Positions 18,574 through 25,532 of a stretch of 64,000 nt of DNA are shown here, piece after piece (the first letter of the stretch is position 1; each line of letters begins with the position of its first letter). A program made the translations under genes and the position numbers. The stretch is from JAZDRH01 sp047470865 (GTDB lineage: Bacteria; Pseudomonadota; Gammaproteobacteria; Pseudomonadales; Pseudomonadaceae): contig NZ_JAZDRH010000015.1 in assembly GCF_047470865.1 (NCBI RefSeq), positions 1 through 64,000 on the forward strand, read 5' to 3'. The notes beneath the pieces were generated by a model. It searched no databases, was not told the DNA's origin, and saw only the letters and a list, made by a program, of their open reading frames with translations.

Positions 18574-19009
18574 AGTTGGCCATATTCCTCAACGCCTGCT
18601 CGATGGGTTCGCGTATGTGTTGTTCGTCTATTTCTACGCCGTATCGTGCAGATAAATCGGTAGCTATTTGATCGGGGATAGTATTGAGCAGCTCGGTTTT
18701 GGCTGCTTCGATCATAGCTTCAAAGCGGCTGACAAGTTCGTCAGCAATTACGACTTCGCCCAAGTCTTTGGCTAGGGCAAGTTCTTCGCGATCTCCGCGG
18801 ATTCGGTCAAGCCGATCTTTAACACTTTCTTTACCGCCGTTGGCTGCGCGGTTAGCAATCCATTCGATTACATCGGCAGTTTCGTATGTATTTTCGTTGC
18901 CGCGTCCATTGCCAATTTCAGCAACGGGCATTCCATCATTTTGCCAGCGGGATAATGTGCGCTCATCACGCCCAACAATATTGGCAAGCTGGGCCTTAGT
19001 TACACGCAT
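18515..19009 (-). CDS. terminase small subunit (Nu1-like, 164 aa)
   Basis: The N-terminal winged helix-turn-helix (RVTKAQLANIVGRDERTLSR, residues 2-21) is typical of Nu1-type small terminases that bind cos-adjacent sites. The middle is a charged helical dimerisation region (DRLDRIRGDREELALAKDLG). The acidic C-terminus (EPEIEEDTE) would contact the large subunit. It is the first gene of the packaging module. Upstream lies a non-coding stretch that probably includes the packaging start. Confidence 0.88.
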   Translation of the reverse strand: MRVTKAQLANIVGRDERTLSRWQNDGMPVAEIGNGRGNENTYETADVIEWIANRAANGGKESVKDRLDRIRGDREELALAKDLGEVVIADELVSRFEAMIEAAKTELLNTIPDQIATDLSARYGVEIDEQHIREPIEQALRNMANYDATEDGYYNEPEIEEDTE

Positions 19010-19330
19010 TTAGATACCTCAAATAAAGACGGACACACATGCAAATTTTTCAGCTAGAGAGAAAACACGGCTCGAATTACCCGTGCGGGGTAGGGGTGGC
19101 TGAAAGTACCTTTTGATTATTTTTGCTTTAGTTACAGGTAAAAATGATTTAAATCCATTGATTTAATTAAACTCCTGCATATTCTTAGAGTTCATTTCAC
19201 CAGTTAAATCCTCAGTTAACACCATCATATCTTCAAGTGATTCAGTCACTCAAGGCTGTTCTAACTGGTGAGATGGTTACAAGATGTTGACCGCTATGGA
19301 ACAACTGTTGGACGTATTTATATAAAGAAA
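19010..19330. promoter_or_regulatory. non-coding region upstream of terminase, candidate cos region
   Basis: About 320 bases without a convincing gene, immediately upstream of the small terminase gene where cos lies in lambdoid phages. It contains a G-rich run (CCGTGCGGGGTAGGGGTGG at about 19080-19098). It also contains a 10-bp inverted repeat TCACCAGTTA / TAACTGGTGA (19197-19206 and 19262-19271) that encloses a smaller AGTGA / TCACT stem. The cos call rests on position only. Confidence 0.35.
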
Positions 19331-19483
19331 ATGAATATCAACTGCTACTTTTTGAAATCTGGCGACGACTGGATGTATCCGCGATATGTCAAAGACAGTC
19401 AATTATTCAAGCTACAGGTTGAAGCTAAAGCGGCGCAGCGTGGATTGTCGAGACTGCCCGAAGGGGAGCGTGCACCGCAGTAG
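19331..19483 (+). CDS. possible small plus-strand protein (50 aa)
   Basis: ATG at 19331 opens a 50-codon frame (MNINCYFLKSGDDWMYPRYV...) between the terminase region and the ABC-ATPase operon, antisense to the surrounding phage genes. The ribosome binding site is weak (AAAGAAA). The composition looks protein-like but no family is recognised. It could equally be a chance frame. Confidence 0.3.
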   Translation: MNINCYFLKSGDDWMYPRYVKDSQLFKLQVEAKAAQRGLSRLPEGERAPQ

Positions 19484-19514
19484 GTCTAGCTGCAAAAAGT
19501 TAAAAATTAAATTC

Positions 19515-21503
19515 TCACACAGAAAAGTTTTTTTCCTTCAACAGCATGTGCTCTTTCTGCTTATCAGGCATAAAAAGCACACGATTGTCCTTTAATGACT
19601 CCGGATACTTATTCAATCCTGTTGAAATGATAACTTGAAAATCAACTCCATAATTTTTCAACTCTTCCAATTGTTGAATACACTGTTTGAGATGATCTAA
19701 TTCAATTCCAGCAGTTTCAGGTGTATCAATAAGTAAAAATCGTGGGAATCTCACGGACTCATCAGACAAGGCTAAATGCATGAGAGTAATAAAGTACATC
19801 AGCCTAATTGAAACAAGCGCGCTTGTTTCCCGATAGAGACCTTCATTAATTGAAGGCAAATAGTTGTCCAACGTAATCTTTGCAGACCTGCAATCAGGTA
19901 AAGTATTTTTCATTAACTCATCATACTTTTTACTAAACGCATTTACTTTTGAAGTTACGTCCTGCTGAGCTTCAATCTCAAGCTGTTTCCTCTTTAATCC
20001 TGCTTTTTGTGCTTTGTCGCTGGCCAAATCAAAGTCCTTTTGAAAACGCTCCAACTTTGATTCAATCTCCAATAATCGACTTAAATTCGCAACATCTTCT
20101 CTAAGTTGTAATATTTTATCATCAATATTATTTAGGCTTTCAATATCAACAGTTTCGTCAACTCGTCCAAGCATTTCATGTAGCTTTTCACGTAAATTCT
20201 GCGACTTCTTCTCTTCTGACTCAATTTCTTTTTTTATCTCTTGAACTTCAGAGTCACAATCATCATATGCAGTTTTAATTGTTGATAGCGCCTTAATCTT
20301 CGATCTCAGAATATCCTTATACTCTTTTGATGTGTAGAAAAACCTCTCATATTGTTCTTCTTCAATCGAAGCGCCACAGACACATTGCCCTTCCTCACGA
20401 TTCACGTGACTTAAGCAGTATGGACAAGTATCAGACGTAAAAAGATTCAGCTGATCGTGAGAAAAAATAACTTTTTCAATGCGACTAATTTCTGAAACAG
20501 ACTCATTTCTAACTACATTTAATTTGTACCGTTCATTGAAAGCAGAGACCAGATTTTCTTTTAATTGGCTTAATCTAAGTTCGCAATCAATTAATTCTGA
20601 CTTGCACGAATCAATATCTTGATTAATCGTATTTGATCCAGACCGATTACGCTTGAATGCTTGTCTGGCATCATGCAGCTTGTCTATTTGCTGCTCTTTA
20701 TCAGAGATTTCTTTCTGCAAGAAGCTGACATTTTTATCCTCGCCATTTTTTCGCATTTTGTCGGCTAAAAGCGTGTACTCACTCACAACTTCTCTAGCCA
20801 AATTTTTATCTCTCGTCAGTTTCTTTTCTTCGACAATAGAGTCGTAGTAATCAGAGTACGCTTTACCAACTAAAAGTTCAAAAATAGCTTTTCGAACTAA
20901 CTCAGAATCAGAAACATAAGTTGAATTAGTATCTGGCTTTTTATAAATGCCCTCTGGGTTCGGCTGTTGATCGTGATAAATCAACCGCATCAAATCTGAT
21001 ATATTAATCTTAAATGTATTGTATCCATAAAAAAGCTCAACTACAGCTATTTCTAACTTTTCGAGAATCCAGTCGGAAAAAACGTATGCATCGCTGCTTC
21101 TCTTTATGGGATATACTTTAGTTTTACCTTCTGAAAGAACAAATTTTACCTTCTCGTCAAATAAAGTCTTTTTATCTTCTGAATAGATTTTTTCAACCAC
21201 CCGCTCATAGGGAATTACTGTTACGTCATTATCTTCAAAGTAGCGCCTGAGCAAATAACTGCCATCATTGAGTGAGACATAAAGATCAACATAATTATTA
21301 CTATCAGAAGTTATTTCATCGTGACGCTTATTATTATCTCTTCGAAATATTGGAACCTCACCACCTAATGCAAAATAAATCAAATTACAAAAGGTGCTTT
21401 TCCCTGTTCCATTATCACCTTCAATTAGAATGATATTTTTGTCGAACTCTTTAGACTCAAAATAATACTTGCTTCCTTCATAAACAAGCTTATTAACTCG
21501 CAT
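19515..21503 (-). CDS. SMC/Rad50-like ABC ATPase of a putative ABC-3C defence operon (662 aa)
   Basis: Walker A near residues 28-37 (EGDNGTGKST) and Walker B near residue 600 (RFLLIDTPE) flank about 350 residues of coiled coil. At the apex is a zinc-hook-like CPYC ... CVCG pair (about residues 360-380). This is the layout of Rad50/SMC-type ABC ATPases used in DNA-sensing conflict systems. The signature region (ETSALVSIRLMYFITLMHLAL) is degenerate. The ATG at 21503 overlaps the stop of the previous gene (TAATG); a GTG three codons earlier is less likely. It is the third gene of a three-gene operon that is more AT-rich than the phage around it. The ABC-3C assignment rests on architecture and gene order. 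Confidence 0.75.
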   Translation of the reverse strand: MRVNKLVYEGSKYYFESKEFDKNIILIEGDNGTGKSTFCNLIYFALGGEVPIFRRDNNKRHDEITSDSNNYVDLYVSLNDGSYLLRRYFEDNDVTVIPYERVVEKIYSEDKKTLFDEKVKFVLSEGKTKVYPIKRSSDAYVFSDWILEKLEIAVVELFYGYNTFKINISDLMRLIYHDQQPNPEGIYKKPDTNSTYVSDSELVRKAIFELLVGKAYSDYYDSIVEEKKLTRDKNLAREVVSEYTLLADKMRKNGEDKNVSFLQKEISDKEQQIDKLHDARQAFKRNRSGSNTINQDIDSCKSELIDCELRLSQLKENLVSAFNERYKLNVVRNESVSEISRIEKVIFSHDQLNLFTSDTCPYCLSHVNREEGQCVCGASIEEEQYERFFYTSKEYKDILRSKIKALSTIKTAYDDCDSEVQEIKKEIESEEKKSQNLREKLHEMLGRVDETVDIESLNNIDDKILQLREDVANLSRLLEIESKLERFQKDFDLASDKAQKAGLKRKQLEIEAQQDVTSKVNAFSKKYDELMKNTLPDCRSAKITLDNYLPSINEGLYRETSALVSIRLMYFITLMHLALSDESVRFPRFLLIDTPETAGIELDHLKQCIQQLEELKNYGVDFQVIISTGLNKYPESLKDNRVLFMPDKQKEHMLLKEKNFSV

Positions 21504-22024
21504 TAGCCCCACGCTCTAACTCCATTTTCAACATAAATTTTACTTAACATAGTATCTAGGGTTAGTGATGCCAAACGAATGACTTTTTTTGATAATTTTT
21601 TTATATTCTGAGATTCCGACTCGAAAACATTACTGTTCAAAAAGTCATCAGGAAGATTATCCTTCGCCAAAGTCACATCAATTTCTTGTATGTTACGTCG
21701 CTTAAGAATCACATATCCTCTCTTCTCAAGGACAAACAACAACTTAAGAATTTCACTTCTTCGAATCAAGCCATTCGAATAACTGTCAAGTAAACACTCA
21801 TAATCTTTAGGGTTCAGCTTTTTTCCTGAAGAATGAGAAACCACATAAACTGTTTTATCATCACTGATAATGTCAGTTAAAAAAGCCAACTTTTTATAGT
21901 CTCTAAAAAATTTTCCATCACGACAGCCTAAAGAATCCAAAATAACCAAAACTGAATAGCAATAAAGATAGAAATCTTCACCGCTTAGGTACATTAGCCT
22001 TTTCTTTGTACTTATATCACTCAT
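21503..22024 (-). CDS. small middle component of the ABC-ATPase operon (about 173 aa)
   Basis: Helical protein with a probable winged helix segment around residues 85-110 (RRSEILKLLFVLEKRGYVIL). ABC-three-component systems encode a small 'middle component' between or beside the ATPase and the effector-bearing protein, and this gene fits that place and size. The ATG at 22024 overlaps the stop of the 411-aa gene (ATGAGTGA); in-frame starts up to 22039 are possible. Its stop overlaps the ATPase start. No catalytic motif is visible. Confidence 0.6.
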   Translation of the reverse strand: MSDISTKKRLMYLSGEDFYLYCYSVLVILDSLGCRDGKFFRDYKKLAFLTDIISDDKTVYVVSHSSGKKLNPKDYECLLDSYSNGLIRRSEILKLLFVLEKRGYVILKRRNIQEIDVTLAKDNLPDDFLNSNVFESESQNIKKLSKKVIRLASLTLDTMLSKIYVENGVRAWG

Positions 22025-23252
22025 CACTATGCTCATCAAAAGCTAAAAAACACCCATCAAACAAATTCCAAATAATTCCTTCTATTGTTTTATCATTAGA
22101 AATTGTATATTTGTAATCTGTCTTTAACTTAGAAATATCTTCTACTGCTTTTGATACAAGAGTTTGAAGAATAGCATCCAATTCGCCGCCGTTTTTAGGG
22201 ACTACATACCCGTCACCTGAAAAATATTCTTCACAAGCTTCAAAAACACGATACTTCAAAGACAAAAAAGACTTGTCCGCTTCACGCTCTTCATACTTAG
22301 AGCCACTTGCTTTTCTTGCTAACAGTCTAATTCGACGATCTGAAATATTCTTTATTACTGAGAGCACTTTTTCTTTCAGATTTCGCTTATCGGTCACATT
22401 CTTTTCTATCTCAGCGATATAACGCCATGTAGGATCTATACTTTCGTCAGGAATTTGAGACTCTGCTTCTTTAAAAGCCAACTTTACATCTGAACTATGA
22501 ACCAATTTATCGACTAAGTTTTTACTATTTTGTCTTTGACTCAGCTTTTCCATTAGCAAACAAAATATAGTATTTTCTTTGCCTATGTGTGCATTATTGT
22601 GAAGTGGTGAATTCTCAATATCCTTTAAAACTGTCTGCTTGAGAGCATCCTCATCTTCCTGACCAAAATGCCATATTATTTTCTTCCAAAACTCTTTAAA
22701 CCTATCAACAGTTTCATTCTGAAGTGTTTCTAAGTTTCCTGATTTAGACTTTTCTTTATATTGGGAAGCGTACTCTTCAACAAGAATTTCTTTTACCAAA
22801 TTAATAGTTTCATCTGAAACGTCATCCAACGATTGAAGAATTTCTAAAATTGGTTTTTTTGGTAGAGTTATTTCTTTACCGCTATTGAGCTTGAATTTTC
22901 TCTCCTTACCTACATCTCTCGTTGTATAAAAGCCCAAATAAACACTGTTACTAGTGCGAAACTGATCTACATAGATGTCATAAAAACTGACCAACGTATT
23001 AATAACAGGAGGGCTAAAAATTGTGAAATTCCCATTCAGGTCATAATTCTTGTCTTCTTCGAAGTAATTACTGACTTCTCCAGCTACAATAGTCTGATGG
23101 GAAACATCTTCAAAATTTTCCACTGCAGTAAAAAACACAGTATTTTGATCCTGCTGAATCGTTTGCAGCATGAGCTTTATCGCCCTGATGAGCTGTAATC
23201 TAAAGCCTTTACCAGAGTCACCAGCTTCCCTATTGATAGTCTCTGTAGTCAT
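22017..23252 (-). CDS. 411-aa partner of the ABC-ATPase operon, possible nuclease-like effector component
   Basis: First large gene of the operon. The N-terminal region (GKGFRLQLIRAIKLMLQ, then FFTAVENFEDVSHQTIVAGE) resembles the start of Cap4/DUF4297-type restriction-nuclease folds, which have a G-x-x-Q helix and an E-x-x-D-D strand, but the canonical Q-x-K is replaced by EVSN. The rest is helical and ends in an acidic segment typical of ABC-3C C-terminal domains. ABC-3C proteins carry variable N-terminal effectors, so a nuclease or nuclease-derived sensor is plausible. Its stop overlaps the next gene's start. Confidence 0.55.
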   Translation of the reverse strand: MTTETINREAGDSGKGFRLQLIRAIKLMLQTIQQDQNTVFFTAVENFEDVSHQTIVAGEVSNYFEEDKNYDLNGNFTIFSPPVINTLVSFYDIYVDQFRTSNSVYLGFYTTRDVGKERKFKLNSGKEITLPKKPILEILQSLDDVSDETINLVKEILVEEYASQYKEKSKSGNLETLQNETVDRFKEFWKKIIWHFGQEDEDALKQTVLKDIENSPLHNNAHIGKENTIFCLLMEKLSQRQNSKNLVDKLVHSSDVKLAFKEAESQIPDESIDPTWRYIAEIEKNVTDKRNLKEKVLSVIKNISDRRIRLLARKASGSKYEEREADKSFLSLKYRVFEACEEYFSGDGYVVPKNGGELDAILQTLVSKAVEDISKLKTDYKYTISNDKTIEGIIWNLFDGCFLAFDEHSDE

Positions 23253-23298
23253 ACAAAAGTGTCAATTTTTCGCTGAATTGCTTTTTCAGAAAACACAG

Positions 23299-23376
23299 TT
23301 AATCCACCTGATTTTTCAAATCAGATAGTTCTTGAATAATTTCACCATCTGCTAACTGTGGCTGACCTGTGCTCAT
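23299..23376 (-). CDS. possible 25-aa peptide upstream of the ABC-ATPase operon
   Basis: ATG at 23376 opens MSTGQPQLADGEIIQELSDL and five more residues before TAA. It lies 46 bases before the 411-aa gene on the same strand. The ribosome binding site is weak (GGGAAA). A second short frame (VFSEKAIQRKIDTFV) overlaps the start of the 411-aa gene by an ATGA, so these could be two halves of a frameshifted small gene. Evidence is slight. Confidence 0.3.
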   Translation of the reverse strand: MSTGQPQLADGEIIQELSDLKNQVD

Positions 23377-23502
23377 AAATTTCCCAAATACTGACTCTTA
23401 ACTATTCTATGTTAAAAATCGAAATTTTTTATTAGTACAATATTTGCATTCTAGCCAACCATTCTAAGGTGTTCAATGATCAATTCTTGCTTTTCCAAAA
23501 TC

Positions 23503-24192
23503 TCATAACATCTTACTAATAGCCAGATCTAAATTATTCTCTAAGTTTTGATTAGCAACCTCACTTACAACCCCGAAGAAGTCTAAGCGCGGGGCATAGT
23601 TCGGTTTACGTACGAAAGCTATAACCATCTTTGATGACTTGCCAACACGTTCACCAATACCAATCGGGCGCGTTCCTTTTCGAATAACAAAGTACACAAC
23701 GTCTTTAGACTTTGGATCAGGCTTTTGGCTTCTGCTTTTTATTAAGCCATCCATTATCTTTTTGACATAGCGACCATTCATGTTGCCGAACCTATCTAGC
23801 TTGGCACCTGCTGCTGGCACTATGTACATATCTGCAGGAAGTATTCCAGCTTTACGCAGCCCTATCTCACTCTTCTTACTGAAACGTTCACCACCAAATA
23901 CTTGTGGTGCAAACCATTCAGCAGCCGCGAACCCTTGCCCGCCCTTGCCCTTATCATCTTTAACAAAGACTGCAGACTCAGGATCAGCCTTTTTAGCATT
24001 GATCACTCGTATAGCATTCAACGTAAAGTTAGTTGGATTAGTAAAGGAATCAGACATTGACTGCCTAAGTGCTATCCGTGCCTGATTTGCTGTATGGTTA
24101 AGCGCATCAGCCATAGCCTGATTGGCTTTAGAACCTAGACTTTCCAGCTCTTGCATGAGTTCAGCAATGCCATCAATCTTGACGCTGCTCAT
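23503..24192 (-). CDS. phage morphogenesis / minor tail protein Z-like (229 aa)
   Basis: 229-aa protein with an N-terminal helical region (IAELMQELESLGSKANQAMA, then TANQARIALRQSM) and a basic middle (GRYVKKIMDGLIKSRSQK), resembling lambda gpZ-type and 'phage virion morphogenesis' proteins. It lies directly after the holin gene, with a 20-base overlap, and before the ABC-ATPase cassette. Presence of a gpZ-like gene upstream of the terminase is seen in several Pseudomonas-type phages. It is more GC-rich than the cassette that follows it. Confidence 0.6.
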   Translation of the reverse strand: MSSVKIDGIAELMQELESLGSKANQAMADALNHTANQARIALRQSMSDSFTNPTNFTLNAIRVINAKKADPESAVFVKDDKGKGGQGFAAAEWFAPQVFGGERFSKKSEIGLRKAGILPADMYIVPAAGAKLDRFGNMNGRYVKKIMDGLIKSRSQKPDPKSKDVVYFVIRKGTRPIGIGERVGKSSKMVIAFVRKPNYAPRLDFFGVVSEVANQNLENNLDLAISKML

Positions 24193-24502
24193 ACTTAACC
24201 CCTGCTTTCTTAGCGATCACACGTGTATAAATAGCACCTGCAATATCGGCGCCTAGCAACCCGACAATCATGCCCAAAGCCGCGCTTAGCATTAACTTAC
24301 CGCCTAACTCTTGGGCAATCATCAAAGTAGACACACCAAATAAGGCAGATGATGACCAGCGTAATAACACTCGCTTTAAGATTTCGCCAACCGTAAGCCC
24401 TGGTATATCCGCTTGTCGTAACTCACCAGCCATGCCAGCAGCAGCTACTAAAATCAAAATAATGATAGGAATATCATGCAGTAGTTGTTGCTCATCATTC
24501 AT
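24173..24502 (-). CDS. phage holin (109 aa)
   Basis: 109-aa membrane protein with hydrophobic segments at about residues 11-27 (IPIIILILVAAAGMAGE), 48-66 and 70-92, and a basic C-terminus (RVIAKKAGVKYEQRQD). This fits a three-helix class I holin. It is the first late gene after the Q-type antiterminator and the tR'-like hairpin, the usual location of lysis genes. It would form membrane lesions that release the endolysin, but no endolysin or spanin gene follows in this window. Confidence 0.75.
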   Translation of the reverse strand: MNDEQQLLHDIPIIILILVAAAGMAGELRQADIPGLTVGEILKRVLLRWSSSALFGVSTLMIAQELGGKLMLSAALGMIVGLLGADIAGAIYTRVIAKKAGVKYEQRQD

Positions 24503-24522
24503 GCTTTAACGTCCTGATAAAG

Positions 24523-24564
24523 AAAAACCCCAGCACTGGAGTCGTAGGTCAGTACTGGGGTTTT
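24523..24564 (-). terminator. tR'-like terminator between Q and the late genes
   Basis: On the minus strand an ACCCCAGTACTG / CAGTGCTGGGGT stem with an 11-base loop is followed by TTTTTCTTT. Lying just downstream of the Q-like gene and before the holin, it is in the place of the lambda tR' terminator that Q overrides. Confidence 0.65.
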
Positions 24565-24798
24565 GGAATTGAAACCGTGGTGGTGGAATCAACTCTGCAC
24601 AGCGAGTGCTCGTGATTTGGCTTTACATAACAACCTCCACTGTTTAATTTGCTTTCGCGTAGGCGTCAAAACCAAAGTATGCATACTATGTTGCTCAAAA
24701 GGTGCAATGGCGTAAACCCCCTAAAAACGCCACTTGCGAATGCTTATGTTAAGTTGCGCTTATGTTGCACTTATCCTGCATCGGCAACCGACGAACGG
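24565..24798 (-). promoter_or_regulatory. late-gene control region (candidate pR')
   Basis: 234 bases without a gene between the Q-like gene and the tR'-like hairpin, where the late promoter and Q utilisation site should be. Candidate promoter elements (TTGCAC about 16 bases before TATGCA on the minus strand, near 24675-24705) are weak, so no exact promoter is called. Confidence 0.4.
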
Positions 24799-25227
24799 TT
24801 AAGCCGCATCAACGTATTCTGGGAAAACTCCAGCGATAAATTCATGCAAATCACTCAACCATCGCTTATATGTACCATTACTAATACCCAACACTAACAA
24901 CTGCTCATTGATCGGCACACCTACACACCGAACATACCGCACCCGTGCCAAGCGCCATAAGCTACCTGCTCGTCCCGTATTGCCCAACCCGCCCCTATCT
25001 TTATCGTTAAACATCATCAACAACGCACAGTCCACATCATCAGCCAGCCTGCTCAGCTTTAAATGCGCTGGCACAAGGCTTAAATCTTTACTACTGCTAC
25101 TACGCACCCCTGTCGTCGCCAAATCCTCAGCTAAACTTCCAAGCATTGAAGGAATACTGGCTTCTAACTTCCCGTTTTTTAACTCACTTCCCCAAAACTG
25201 CAATAAAAGGTCTACGTTTTTAATCAT
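24799..25227 (-). CDS. antiterminator Q-like protein (142 aa)
   Basis: The ATG at 25227 (MIKNVDLLLQFWG) has AAGGAG seven bases upstream, so the TTG start at 25248 is rejected. The C-terminal half contains LWRLARVRYVRCVGVPINEQ followed by LLVLGISNGTYKRWLSDLHE, an HTH-like segment shared with Q-type late antiterminators. It lies between the replication gene and the lysis genes, followed by a tR'-like hairpin, as in lambda. It should load on RNA polymerase at pR' and allow read-through into the late operon. Confidence 0.72.
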   Translation of the reverse strand: MIKNVDLLLQFWGSELKNGKLEASIPSMLGSLAEDLATTGVRSSSSKDLSLVPAHLKLSRLADDVDCALLMMFNDKDRGGLGNTGRAGSLWRLARVRYVRCVGVPINEQLLVLGISNGTYKRWLSDLHEFIAGVFPEYVDAA

Positions 25228-25246
25228 TTCTGGCTCCTTTTTAACC

Positions 25247-25528
25247 AACCCTAGTCAAAACACCCCAACCCTAGTCAAACCCTAGTCAATTCAAAACTAA
25301 TAAAATCAATAAGTTATAATAAATTGTCTAGGGTTCTAGGGTGTCTAGGGTTGTTTTGCCTCGCGTGTAATTTTTTTAAAAAGAAAATTCTGCATTAATT
25401 ATTACGCGCGCGCGCACGCGCATTAAGGATAGCAACCCTAGCTAATGGCATATTTTTCCAATGAAAATAAGAACTTAGCTTGTCTAGGGTTGGGCTATTT
25501 AACCCTAGACATACCATAGCAACCCTAG
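25247..25528. repeat. ten CCCTAG hexamers, candidate phage origin (iterons)
   Basis: CCCTAG or its complement occurs ten times: 25249, 25269, 25280, 25328, 25336, 25345, 25436, 25484, 25503 and 25523 (start positions). Eight have an AAC flank (AACCCTAG); both orientations occur. CTAG is usually rare in gammaproteobacterial DNA. An AT-rich stretch (about 25375-25403) and an alternating purine-pyrimidine run lie in the middle. The cluster is between the primase-helicase stop and the Q-like gene. Confidence 0.7.
25404..25423. other. alternating purine-pyrimidine tract (potential Z-DNA)
   Basis: Twenty bases of strictly alternating purine and pyrimidine (ACGCGCGCGCGCACGCGCAT) next to an AT-rich stretch, inside the CCCTAG cluster. 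Confidence 0.8.
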
Positions 25529-25532
25529 CCAT

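Noticed and set aside
17972..18655. 227-aa plus-strand frame
   Set aside because: Shadow of the terminase genes, whose protein families are clear on the minus strand.
24566..24646. tRNA-like stretch with GGTTTCAATTCC
   Set aside because: No acceptor or anticodon stems could be formed around it.
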